Shown in pieces: positions 18,790-26,469 of a stretch of 64,000 nucleotides of DNA. Position 1 is the stretch's first letter, and each line of letters begins with the position of its first letter. The stretch spans positions 62,001 to 126,000 of the forward strand of contig JAFDZC010000018.1 of assembly GCA_018267095.1 (NCBI GenBank), read 5' to 3'. Under the pieces are notes generated by a model, which saw only the letters and a list, made by a program, of their open reading frames with translations, did not search any database and was not told where the DNA came from. Position numbers and translations under genes: made by a program. The stretch is from Bacteroidota bacterium. GTDB taxonomy: Bacteria; Bacteroidota; Bacteroidia; Flavobacteriales; Flavobacteriaceae.

Positions 18790-19329
18790 ATGGCTTTGCA
18801 GAAACCGTTTAACTTAAACCGCTGGATTCAAGACAATCGTCATTTGCTTCAACCGCCGGTAGGAAACAAAAACATTTATGTCGATTCAGACGATTATATT
18901 GTCATGATTGTAGCCGGACCCAACGCCCGAAAAGACTATCATTACAACGAAACCGAAGAACTGTTTTATCAACTTGAAGGCAGTATCAAAGTCATTGTTC
19001 AAGACCAGGGCGAGCGCAAAGAGATGGAATTGCACGCCGGAGATATGTATTTGCATCCGGCCAAAATGCCGCATTCACCGGTTCGTTCAGAAAACTCTAT
19101 AGGATTGGTGGTTGAACGCAAACGTGCCGGGAGAGGTTTTACCGACGGATTGCTTTGGCATTGTGAAAACTGCAACCACAAACTCTATGAAGTATATTTT
19201 GAACTTCATGATATTGAAAAAGATTTCTTACCGCACTACCAACATTTTTATCAGTCTGAAGAACTCAGAACCTGTGATAACTGCGGAACGGTTTTGCCGG
19301 CCGATGCTAAATATTTAGCTCAGGATTAA
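18790..19329 (+). CDS. nbaC: 3-hydroxyanthranilate 3,4-dioxygenase
   Basis: A 179-residue cupin enzyme that opens the ring of 3-hydroxyanthranilate to give 2-amino-3-carboxymuconate semialdehyde, in the kynurenine pathway. Evidence: N-terminal FNLNRWIQDNRHLLQPPVGN, cupin metal ligands in DYHYNETEELFYQLEG (His, Glu) and HAGDMYLHPAKMPHSP, and a C-terminal rubredoxin-like metal site with CENC and CDNC, all as in the bacterial family and at the usual length. It is followed after 117 bp by an aldehyde dehydrogenase with its own promoter. Other kynurenine-pathway genes are not in this window. Confidence 0.95.
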   Translation: MALQKPFNLNRWIQDNRHLLQPPVGNKNIYVDSDDYIVMIVAGPNARKDYHYNETEELFYQLEGSIKVIVQDQGERKEMELHAGDMYLHPAKMPHSPVRSENSIGLVVERKRAGRGFTDGLLWHCENCNHKLYEVYFELHDIEKDFLPHYQHFYQSEELRTCDNCGTVLPADAKYLAQD

Positions 19330-19354
19330 AAAATCACGTTTAAAAAAGAGATCG

Positions 19355-19417
19355 ATGTGCAGATAATTTAATCTGATGAGCGAGTGGTTGCACATTCTTA
19401 AATATCAACTACATTTG
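19355..19417 (+). promoter_or_regulatory. promoter and overlapping dyad of the aldehyde dehydrogenase gene
   Basis: TTG (19388-19390), a 19-bp spacer and TACATTTG (19410-19417) match the Bacteroidetes -33/-7 consensus. An inverted repeat, ATGTGCA (19355-19361) with TGCACAT (19389-19395), overlaps the -33 element, with a smaller CAGAT/ATCTG dyad inside (19360-19375). The dyad could be an operator. Confidence 0.65.
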
Positions 19418-19446
19418 CATAGCCAAAAATAAATAATCATAAAAAT

Positions 19447-21000
19447 ATGTCAACAATTGCACAACAATTCGGCATGACCGAAGCGTTAGAAATATTAGGA
19501 ATTAAAGCCATTAACGAAGGAACATCCACTGGAGCGAATTGGTTTTCAGGCGGAGAAATCATCGAAAGCTACTCACCTGTAGACGGCGAGCTTATTGCCA
19601 AAGTAAAAGCTTCTACCGAAGCCGATTACGAAAAAGCCATGCAAGCCGCCACAGAAGCTTTCAAAACATTTCGCTTGATGCCGGCGCCAAAACGCGGCGA
19701 AATCGTGCGTCAGTTTGGTGAAAAATTGCGTCAATACAAAGAACCGCTTGGGAAATTGGTTTCATACGAAATGGGCAAATCGCTTCAAGAAGGTTACGGA
19801 GAAGTTCAAGAAATGATTGACATCTGTGACTTCGCTGTTGGGTTGTCGCGTCAATTGCACGGATTGACCATGCATTCAGAGCGTCCGTCACACCGTATGT
19901 ATGAGCAATATCATCCGCTGGGCGTGGTCGGAATTATTTCGGCCTTTAACTTTCCGGTAGCCGTTTGGTCTTGGAATACAGCTTTGGCCTGGATTTGCGG
20001 GGATGTTTGCATTTGGAAGCCTTCTGAAAAAACACCTTTGTGCGGGGTGGCTTGTCAAAACATTATTGCTGAGGTATTGCGCGAGAACAACTTGCCGGAA
20101 GGTATTTCTTGTTTGGTCAACGGCGATTACAAAATTGGGCAACTATTAAACCGCGATACGCGCGTGCCTTTGGTTTCAGCAACAGGATCTACCCGCATGG
20201 GTAAAATCGTCGCGCAAGAAGTGGCGGCTCGTTTGGGTCGTTCATTGCTTGAATTAGGTGGAAACAATGCCATCATCGTTACTCCGGATGCCGACATCAA
20301 AATGACGGTGATTGGTGCTGTATTTGGTGCCGTGGGCACTGCCGGACAGCGCTGTACTTCTACACGTCGATTGATTATTCACGAAAGCATTTACGACAAA
20401 GTAAAAGATGCGATTGTGGCTGCTTATGGACAACTGCGCATCGGAAATCCACTGGATCAAAACAACCATGTGGGACCACTCATTGATACTCATGCAGTTG
20501 AATTATACAACAAAGCTCTGGAGCAAGTGGTGGCCGAAGGCGGAAAAATCTTGGTTGAGGGCGGTGTGCTTTCAGGGCAAGGTTATGAAAGCGGGTGCTA
20601 TGTAAAACCAGCGATTGCCGAAGCCAAAAATAGTTTTGCCATTGTACAACACGAAACCTTTGCACCTGTATTGTATCTCTTGAAATACAGTGGAGATGTG
20701 ACCGAAGCCATTGAAATTCAAAACGGCGTGGCGCAAGGTTTGTCTTCTGCCATCATGACCAACAACTTGCGCGAGGCAGAAGCGTTTTTATCCGCAGCCG
20801 GATCAGATTGTGGTATTGCCAATGTCAACATCGGAACTTCGGGTGCTGAAATCGGTGGCGCTTTTGGCGGCGAAAAAGAAACCGGAGGCGGTCGTGAATC
20901 AGGCTCAGATGCTTGGAAAGTTTATATGCGTCGTCAAACCAATACGATCAACTATTCGACCAGTTTACCGTTGGCACAAGGCATCAAATTTGACTTGTAA
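19447..21000 (+). CDS. aldehyde dehydrogenase, ALDH7-like
   Basis: A 517-residue NAD(P)-dependent aldehyde dehydrogenase. Family landmarks are GVVGIISAFNFPVAVWSWN, the glycine-rich GSTRMGK, the catalytic Glu in LELGGNN and the catalytic Cys in GQRCTSTRR. HGLTMHSERPSHRMYEQYHP and the overall match point to the ALDH7 (antiquitin / alpha-aminoadipic semialdehyde or piperideine-6-carboxylate dehydrogenase) group, which acts in lysine catabolism. The position after 3-hydroxyanthranilate dioxygenase raises the alternative of 2-aminomuconate semialdehyde oxidation, but the sequence favours ALDH7. Own promoter upstream, strong terminator downstream. Confidence 0.9.
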   Translation: MSTIAQQFGMTEALEILGIKAINEGTSTGANWFSGGEIIESYSPVDGELIAKVKASTEADYEKAMQAATEAFKTFRLMPAPKRGEIVRQFGEKLRQYKEPLGKLVSYEMGKSLQEGYGEVQEMIDICDFAVGLSRQLHGLTMHSERPSHRMYEQYHPLGVVGIISAFNFPVAVWSWNTALAWICGDVCIWKPSEKTPLCGVACQNIIAEVLRENNLPEGISCLVNGDYKIGQLLNRDTRVPLVSATGSTRMGKIVAQEVAARLGRSLLELGGNNAIIVTPDADIKMTVIGAVFGAVGTAGQRCTSTRRLIIHESIYDKVKDAIVAAYGQLRIGNPLDQNNHVGPLIDTHAVELYNKALEQVVAEGGKILVEGGVLSGQGYESGCYVKPAIAEAKNSFAIVQHETFAPVLYLLKYSGDVTEAIEIQNGVAQGLSSAIMTNNLREAEAFLSAAGSDCGIANVNIGTSGAEIGGAFGGEKETGGGRESGSDAWKVYMRRQTNTINYSTSLPLAQGIKFDL

Positions 21001-21024
21001 AATCTAAACTCAGATAAAAAAGAA

Positions 21025-21052
21025 AGCGTCCCGATATGAGGACGCTTTTTTA
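21025..21052 (+). terminator. terminator between convergent genes
   Basis: AGCGTCC and GGACGCT form a 7-bp stem followed by a T-run; A-rich sequence before the stem lets it act in both directions between the aldehyde dehydrogenase and PhnA-domain genes. Confidence 0.88.
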
Positions 21053-21070
21053 TTTTTAATAGCCTGAAAA

Positions 21071-21643
21071 CTACTTTGTTTTCTTAACGTATTGCGTTAG
21101 AATCACAATATATTGACCTTCGACACGACCTTCAATTTGCTCGGCATTGTCCCAAACCAATTTGATGTTGTGCACCGCGGCTCCGCGTTTGGCCGTAAAG
21201 TTGGCACCTTTTACATCTAAATCTTTGATCAAAACAACCGAATCGCCGTCGTTCAATATATTTCCGTTGGAATCTTTGTGAATGATTTTCCCTTCGTCAT
21301 CATCGCCTTCACCGGTTGCTTTGGCCCATTCAAGCGCCTCTTCATCCAGATACATCATCTCGAGTAAATCGTGGTTTTTCAGACGCGCAAGCATACGCCA
21401 AGAAACAATTTGCACCGGCAGATGCTCATTCCACATGCTTTCGCTAAGCCCGCGCCAATCATTGGGTTCTGTGGTATCGGGGTTTTCAATTTGATCTCTG
21501 AGTTTTTTTGAAATCAATATGCTATTTTCAAGACTTTCGGATGTTTTTGGGAGAACGGTATACACGACCAAATCATCGCTGCTGCCGCTAATTTCGCAAA
21601 CAGAACCACTGCGATCGTGTAGTTTTTTTTCGATTACAGACAT
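21071..21643 (-). CDS. PhnA domain-containing protein
   Basis: A 190-residue cytoplasmic protein. The C-terminal part (about 118-190) is a PhnA domain: DSNGNILNDGDSVVLIKDL, then a short RGAAVHNIKLV and an end in VEGQYIVILTQYVKK. The N-terminal part (about 10-40; SVCEISGSSDDLVVYTV) occupies the place of the zinc-ribbon of PhnA proteins but has a single Cys, so it may not bind zinc. Despite the name, PhnA-domain proteins are not part of C-P lyase; their role is not settled. Four bases separate it from the upstream barrel gene, implying co-transcription. Confidence 0.85.
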   Translation of the reverse strand: MSVIEKKLHDRSGSVCEISGSSDDLVVYTVLPKTSESLENSILISKKLRDQIENPDTTEPNDWRGLSESMWNEHLPVQIVSWRMLARLKNHDLLEMMYLDEEALEWAKATGEGDDDEGKIIHKDSNGNILNDGDSVVLIKDLDVKGANFTAKRGAAVHNIKLVWDNAEQIEGRVEGQYIVILTQYVKKTK

Positions 21644-21646
21644 AGG

Positions 21647-22141
21647 TTATAAGTTAAAGCTGGCGCCGATGTTAAAGACAAACTGATTGTTGTACTTCTC
21701 AAAGCCTTCAACATGTGAGTCATATTTGGCAAACGGGGTATTGGCCTCTGCAAACACGCCAAATCCGTCGGTAAAGAAATATCTAAAACCCAAATGCCCG
21801 CCAAAATTTTTAAGCCCTAAATCAAGCCCCGGATAAATGTCCATGCTTTTGTCTAATTTAAAAACATTGCCGATGTTGGCGTTGAAACGCACTTTTAAAT
21901 CAAAACGATCTTTGAATTTTGGGCCATCACCATCAATCTCAACAGTATTCAAAAGATAATTACTGGTCACACCAAACGAGATGTTTTCGCCCATGCCATA
22001 ATCAGCCGAAGCAAAAATCCCCGTTCCGTGATCTTGCGTGTTCAAACCCACTTGAGCTTTAATATCGCCTTTGCCTTTGTAGGCTTGAGCTTGAACCAAC
22101 ACACAGGCACAAAGCGCCAAAAGGGTGCATACTTTTTTCAT
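21647..22141 (-). CDS. small outer-membrane beta-barrel protein (DUF6646-like)
   Basis: A 164-residue exported protein with signal peptide (about 1-19, LVQAQ). The rest alternates polar and aromatic/hydrophobic residues in short strands with glycine turns (GIFASADYGMG, ISFGVTSNYLL, GHLGFRYFF) and ends in FNIGASFNL, typical of an outer-membrane barrel of about eight strands. It resembles short flavobacterial barrel proteins of unknown function. First gene of a pair with the PhnA-domain gene. Confidence 0.75.
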   Translation of the reverse strand: MKKVCTLLALCACVLVQAQAYKGKGDIKAQVGLNTQDHGTGIFASADYGMGENISFGVTSNYLLNTVEIDGDGPKFKDRFDLKVRFNANIGNVFKLDKSMDIYPGLDLGLKNFGGHLGFRYFFTDGFGVFAEANTPFAKYDSHVEGFEKYNNQFVFNIGASFNL

Positions 22142-22190
22142 AATTAATAAGAATTAGATTTCAAAAGCAAAGATAAAAATATACAGCAAA

Positions 22191-22916
22191 CTAATTGCGT
22201 CCTTTTTCATCAGGATATAAAGATGCTACGGAGTCGCTTTGCCAGAATTCTTTAGTGTCAATATCCAGCGCGGTTAGGGGTCCCAAAAAAGCAGCTCCGG
22301 TATCAATGTTCCAAACACAGGCTCTTTGTTGTGGCGTTGTTTGATTGATTTGGGTCACTGGCGTGTGGCCAATGTATATTTCGTCGTAAATTAAAAACCT
22401 TTTCGGATAGGATAAATCGGTTTTTGAAAGGTTTGGATTGACCGCTAAGGCCGATTCCCATAGTGTTCGCTCCCAATAAAACATCTTCGGAAAATATTCA
22501 TAATCAACGCCTTTTAAATTGGTAAAACCGGCGTGAATGAAAAGGCGGTTTTGATTGTCGAGATAGAAGTTCTCAAGCGATTTTAAAAAATCAACATGTC
22601 GTTTTTTTGTTTCGTCATCAAGTTTTTGATATGCTGCAACCGTCGATGCTCCGCCATGGTTGAGCCACATAGGATTGTCGCGTCCGTAATCGAGCCATCC
22701 ACAAAGCAATTCGTCGTGATTTCCGCGCATGAAAATGCAACGATGGGTTTGTTTTAGATCAATTAGAAAATCAATCAACTTGGCAGAATCGCTCCAACCA
22801 TCGACATAATCGCCCAGAAAAATCAATTGGTCTTTTGGGGTTATTTGTGCTCTTTCAAAAAGTTGTTTTAAGGCTTCTAAACCGCCATGTATATCGCCAA
22901 TAACAAGGGTGCGCAT
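22191..22916 (-). CDS. metallophosphoesterase (PPP-type serine/threonine phosphatase-like)
   Basis: A 241-residue calcineurin-like phosphoesterase. The motifs GDIHGG, GDYVDGW, RGNHDE and a later HAGF plus GHTP give the complete binuclear metal site. The short size and motif set match bacterial PPP-type phosphatases and symmetrical diadenosine tetraphosphatase-like enzymes; the substrate is not decided. The frame extends to an upstream ATG at 22964, but MRTLVIGDIHGG from 22916 places the metal motif at its usual position near the N-terminus. Confidence 0.9.
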   Translation of the reverse strand: MRTLVIGDIHGGLEALKQLFERAQITPKDQLIFLGDYVDGWSDSAKLIDFLIDLKQTHRCIFMRGNHDELLCGWLDYGRDNPMWLNHGGASTVAAYQKLDDETKKRHVDFLKSLENFYLDNQNRLFIHAGFTNLKGVDYEYFPKMFYWERTLWESALAVNPNLSKTDLSYPKRFLIYDEIYIGHTPVTQINQTTPQQRACVWNIDTGAAFLGPLTALDIDTKEFWQSDSVASLYPDEKGRN

Positions 22917-23068
22917 AAGAAAAACGTTAATGGCACAAAAATACGGTAAAACACTTAACATCAATTGAGGAAAATCTGCAATAGGCTCAATTTTAATGGG
23001 ACTAATTTTACTTCAATACCAGCGCGATTGCTGGCAGAAATCAGTTCAATTCAAAATTTTTATTAGCC

Positions 23069-23482
23069 ATGAAAAAATTAATTTTAGGTTTAATCGCCGC
23101 AGTCTTGATTAGCTTTTCAGCTAACGCACAAACGAACGTTTATGCAAAATCAGGAATGGTCATACTAGTGACTCAAGCAAAAAGCAGTTATGTTAAAGGC
23201 AGTTCTTACAAAGATTGGCTGACCAAACAGACCGGAAGTTCCACTTCAAAATCTCCTGAAGAGGAAAAATTGTTTAGAGAGGTTTATGGTTTTTTGTCTA
23301 CCAACTCAAACGCTGAAACTATATTCAAAAACTCAGATGGTTCTTCTTTGGTCGAACTTGCCAAAGCGAGACAAAAAGATGGAGTTCTTGCTTCAGAACC
23401 GAACGCTAAATGTGGGTTTTGGTGTCAATTAATCATTGAAATCATACAAATCATTATCGACACATTGCCTTTAATGCCTTGA
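23069..23482 (+). CDS. small exported protein with hydrophobic Cys-containing tail
   Basis: A 137-residue protein I do not recognise. It has a clear signal peptide (about 1-20, cut after SANA). The middle (about 25-105) is polar and helical in character. The C-terminus carries C115-G-F-W-C119 followed by a strongly hydrophobic, Ile-rich amphipathic segment (IIEIIQIIIDTLPLMP). Such a tail could insert into a membrane or dock to a partner. It is first of four co-directional exported proteins, 59 bp before the aspartic protease gene. A 5-bp hairpin (CCAGC/GCTGG at 23019-23034) lies in its leader. Confidence 0.7.
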   Translation: MKKLILGLIAAVLISFSANAQTNVYAKSGMVILVTQAKSSYVKGSSYKDWLTKQTGSSTSKSPEEEKLFREVYGFLSTNSNAETIFKNSDGSSLVELAKARQKDGVLASEPNAKCGFWCQLIIEIIQIIIDTLPLMP

Positions 23483-23541
23483 CAAGAAAGATGTTGGGTT
23501 TTTAAACTGTAAATTTTATCGTTTCACTAATTTAACGAAAG

Positions 23542-24681
23542 ATGAAGAATAATTGGTCATTATGTTTCTTGAGTGTTTTTATTATGGAAATTTCTTGCAC
23601 TTCAGTTAGAAGAATAGCCAATCAAGAAATTACTCTTAAGAATAATGTGGCGCAATTAAGTTTTTCGAGAAAAACTCCGCTTTTGACAGTATATGTGGAC
23701 AATAACGACGCAAGGTTTATTTTTGATACAGGCGCTACAGTTTCTGTGCTGCATGATTCTACAATAGTGTCTAACTTTACCAACAGAACTTTTGACTTTT
23801 TTTTATCAGCCAAAGGAGCAGACGGAAAAAAAATAAGAAACAGAAAAATCTCAGTTTTGCTTTCGTCTGCTTTATTTGAAAGTCCGAACAAGGTTCTTAC
23901 CTACATTAATACTCCGTTGTTTGATTGTTCGGCTAGGAAGCCATATTCGGGAATAGTTGGGATGGACGTTTTCTTTGCTGAGAAAAAATCGCTTCAAATG
24001 GATTTTACTAAGAATACAATAGCCAACATTTCTCAGGAGCAACTCCAGAAAGCTGTGACAGCGGAAGATTATAAACTGGTTAAATCTAGTTGTAAATTGG
24101 GTCAAATTCGGATTTTTCTATCTGTTGAAGGTGTTGAATATCCGTTTCTTTTAGACACAGGATACAGCGGGGCAATTATATTCCCCGAGGATAAGAAACG
24201 GGTCTTTAAAAACAACTCAAAACTAGAGTTGGAAGGATCTATTTTTCAGACTGTTTCTGCAACTACGCAAGGGAAAGAAACTATTTATGAGAACATGCCG
24301 ATTCGTTTTTCAGATTATGACTTTGATGTAAAAATAAATGTTTCAAGCTCTATCAAAGCTCAAAACATTGGCATTGAATTCATCAAAGCCTTTGATTGGC
24401 TCATTGATTATAACCACAATAAAGTCTATGTCAAACGAAACCAGAATAAAATTGAAGATACATTTAAGAGAACGATTTCTTATTATGCAAAAGCTCAAGA
24501 AGGAAAGCTATTGGTTTCTGTGAAAGAAAAATCGCAAACTCGATTCAACTTAGGCGATCAAATCATCGCGGTTAATGGACATAAAGTTTTGCCTGAAAAC
24601 ATCTGTCAACTTATGGATTTATTGAACAAAACCGAAGATTGGAATACTTTAAAAATAGAAACAATTCCCGTCCAAAGGTAA
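23542..24681 (+). CDS. retropepsin-like aspartic protease lipoprotein with PDZ domain
   Basis: A 379-residue predicted lipoprotein (lipobox EISC near residue 19). Two retropepsin-like halves are visible: FIFDTGATVSVLHDS with the active-site Asp at 62, and FLLDTGYSGAIIFPE with Asp at 205. A C-terminal PDZ domain (about 310-379; GDQIIAVNGHKVLP) follows. This is the arrangement of Bacteroidetes aspartyl-protease/PDZ proteins, active outside the cytoplasm. It lies between the small tail protein and a helical exported protein; processing of a neighbour is a plausible but untested role. Confidence 0.85.
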   Translation: MKNNWSLCFLSVFIMEISCTSVRRIANQEITLKNNVAQLSFSRKTPLLTVYVDNNDARFIFDTGATVSVLHDSTIVSNFTNRTFDFFLSAKGADGKKIRNRKISVLLSSALFESPNKVLTYINTPLFDCSARKPYSGIVGMDVFFAEKKSLQMDFTKNTIANISQEQLQKAVTAEDYKLVKSSCKLGQIRIFLSVEGVEYPFLLDTGYSGAIIFPEDKKRVFKNNSKLELEGSIFQTVSATTQGKETIYENMPIRFSDYDFDVKINVSSSIKAQNIGIEFIKAFDWLIDYNHNKVYVKRNQNKIEDTFKRTISYYAKAQEGKLLVSVKEKSQTRFNLGDQIIAVNGHKVLPENICQLMDLLNKTEDWNTLKIETIPVQR

Positions 24682-24718
24682 TTTCCAAAACACACAAGCC
24701 ATTTTAAAAATTCAGGTT

Positions 24719-25858
24719 ATGAAAAATCATTTCCTAATTGCCGTTTTATGGCTTTTTGGGCCAACTAACTTATTAGCTTCATTGCCGCCTGATGAAATTA
24801 GCCTAGAAGCAGTATTGCTTGAATTGTCTATTGAAATCAATGCCGTCAACACTTGTTTCGAGCAACAAATTTCACAACAAGAATCTTTGCTCATCGAGAT
24901 TCGACAAAATTTACTCTTGACCACCGATTATCATCAAAAAGTCGATTTGCTCATTTTGAAATCTCAAATAGAGGAACAAATCCAAAAAATTCAGACCGAA
25001 AACACCGCTGAAATTGCTAAAATCCGATATTTAAAAGGGCTACAGATTATTAAAATTCTTTACGAAAAAGTCTTAAGCCTTGACCATCATTTTGCTTCCG
25101 TTCGAACTTTTAATGAAATCAGCAAAATGGCTAATCCGAATCAATATCCGGAATACAATAAACTTAGAGAATTAATTGCTGCCAAGAAAGACAAAAAAGG
25201 AGGCTTTGAACTCACTTCGCTTTTGGGAACCAATATGGTGGCTTCTGTAATGCAAACTTTTTCAAATTTAGTTGTGTCTAGCTTGACCAAAGCCGAAAGA
25301 GAAACAGAATTGTCCAAAGTTGAATGCATCCTTGATTTTAGTCTGCGTATGCAAAAAGACTTGAACACCATTTATTATGAAACGGCTTTTTTGCAAAACA
25401 ACAATCAAAAAATCAAGCAAGACATTGAAGCACTTTTTAAAGAATATACCAAACCGATTGCTTATTTATCAACATTAGAAAGCTGCCGGACTAATGATGA
25501 TTGGGAAAATTTAACCCAAAAAATGGAGGATTATCTTAAAAAAATGAAATCAACCGCCGGAAATAACCAATTGAAAATGAAAGTTAATATTGACTTTCCC
25601 ATTGACCGATTGCTTTTGTTTATTTCTCAGTATAATAACTTCATTGATCAGGGCGGGAAATTCTATGAAAAGTTTAGCGTGATTTTGAATAGTTATGAAA
25701 ACGAAAAACCCTGTGAAACAAAATTGCCTCTTGAGTACAAAAAACTTAAAGCCGACATCAATCTAGCCATTGAAAAATTTAACGTTGCATACAAGCCTGT
25801 CGAAATTAATGGCAGCAAGATGAAGGAAATACTCTACGGAATTAATGAATTTGACTAA
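24719..25858 (+). CDS. exported alpha-helical protein of unknown function
   Basis: A 379-residue protein with a signal peptide (about 1-20, ending LLAS). I do not recognise a family. It looks largely helical with long heptad-like stretches (about 25-130 and 195-260). In the middle a hydrophobic, glycine/alanine/serine-containing segment (about 163-190; LLGTNMVASVMQTF, SNLVVSSLTK) is flanked by these helices, a layout seen in helical pore-forming proteins, but this is only a resemblance. Its TAA stop overlaps the ATG of the next gene (TAATG), so the two are translationally coupled. Confidence 0.7.
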   Translation: MKNHFLIAVLWLFGPTNLLASLPPDEISLEAVLLELSIEINAVNTCFEQQISQQESLLIEIRQNLLLTTDYHQKVDLLILKSQIEEQIQKIQTENTAEIAKIRYLKGLQIIKILYEKVLSLDHHFASVRTFNEISKMANPNQYPEYNKLRELIAAKKDKKGGFELTSLLGTNMVASVMQTFSNLVVSSLTKAERETELSKVECILDFSLRMQKDLNTIYYETAFLQNNNQKIKQDIEALFKEYTKPIAYLSTLESCRTNDDWENLTQKMEDYLKKMKSTAGNNQLKMKVNIDFPIDRLLLFISQYNNFIDQGGKFYEKFSVILNSYENEKPCETKLPLEYKKLKADINLAIEKFNVAYKPVEINGSKMKEILYGINEFD

Positions 25859-26469
25859 TGAACTCCAAAAATATAATCATCGTTTTATGGCTGATATTTT
25901 CTTGCCGGTTGTCAGCGCTCAATATCCATGAAGTAAATGTTACACAAATAGACAATCATCGAATTCGGGTAAGTCTATACACCGAAGCAGTTGAACTGTA
26001 TTATTATCAAACTTGGCAATATTCAATTGACCAAAGAGAGATTACCATGAGTGTTTTATTTGTGCCCGGTTTTGGCTCAAAAATCGCTGTTTTGAACAAT
26101 AATTTTGAGCTTTACTTTAATGACAATTTGATGGATTCATACAAGCTGACCGTCAAAGTTTATTATGACGTTTTTGATGAGAATCAACTTCAAGACACCA
26201 TAAGCGGGACTTTGTCATTTCCGATTTTAAACTCAATTAGTTTAAAAAGCGAATTGTTCAATACAAAAGAATGTAGTTGTTGTTTTGAACCACACAAAAA
26301 CGTTGAGATTAATATTTTTGACATATCAAATAAACTAATTTGTACAACTCTAGAATCTAATATTTATAAGGCCTTACAAGACTTTTCGGATGGATTTTAT
26401 TTAATGGTTTACCAAATGGATGACAAACGCTGCATTCGGAAGATAATTCTCAAAAAACAGCCTTATTGA
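25858..26469 (+). CDS. exported protein with T9SS type A-like C-terminal domain
   Basis: A 203-residue protein with a signal peptide (about 1-22). The N-terminal two thirds form beta-rich sequence (VNVTQIDNHRIRVSLYTE) similar in style to small flavobacterial T9SS cargo. A Cys cluster (CSCC) precedes the last 56 residues (about 148-203), which have the pattern of a type A sorting domain: VEINIFDISNKLI, then SDGFYLMVYQ and a basic IRKIILKK end. Start overlaps the stop of the helical-protein gene. It probably leaves the cell by T9SS; function unknown. Its end overlaps the convergent AlbA_2 gene by 7 bp. Confidence 0.7.
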   Translation: MNSKNIIIVLWLIFSCRLSALNIHEVNVTQIDNHRIRVSLYTEAVELYYYQTWQYSIDQREITMSVLFVPGFGSKIAVLNNNFELYFNDNLMDSYKLTVKVYYDVFDENQLQDTISGTLSFPILNSISLKSELFNTKECSCCFEPHKNVEINIFDISNKLICTTLESNIYKALQDFSDGFYLMVYQMDDKRCIRKIILKKQPY

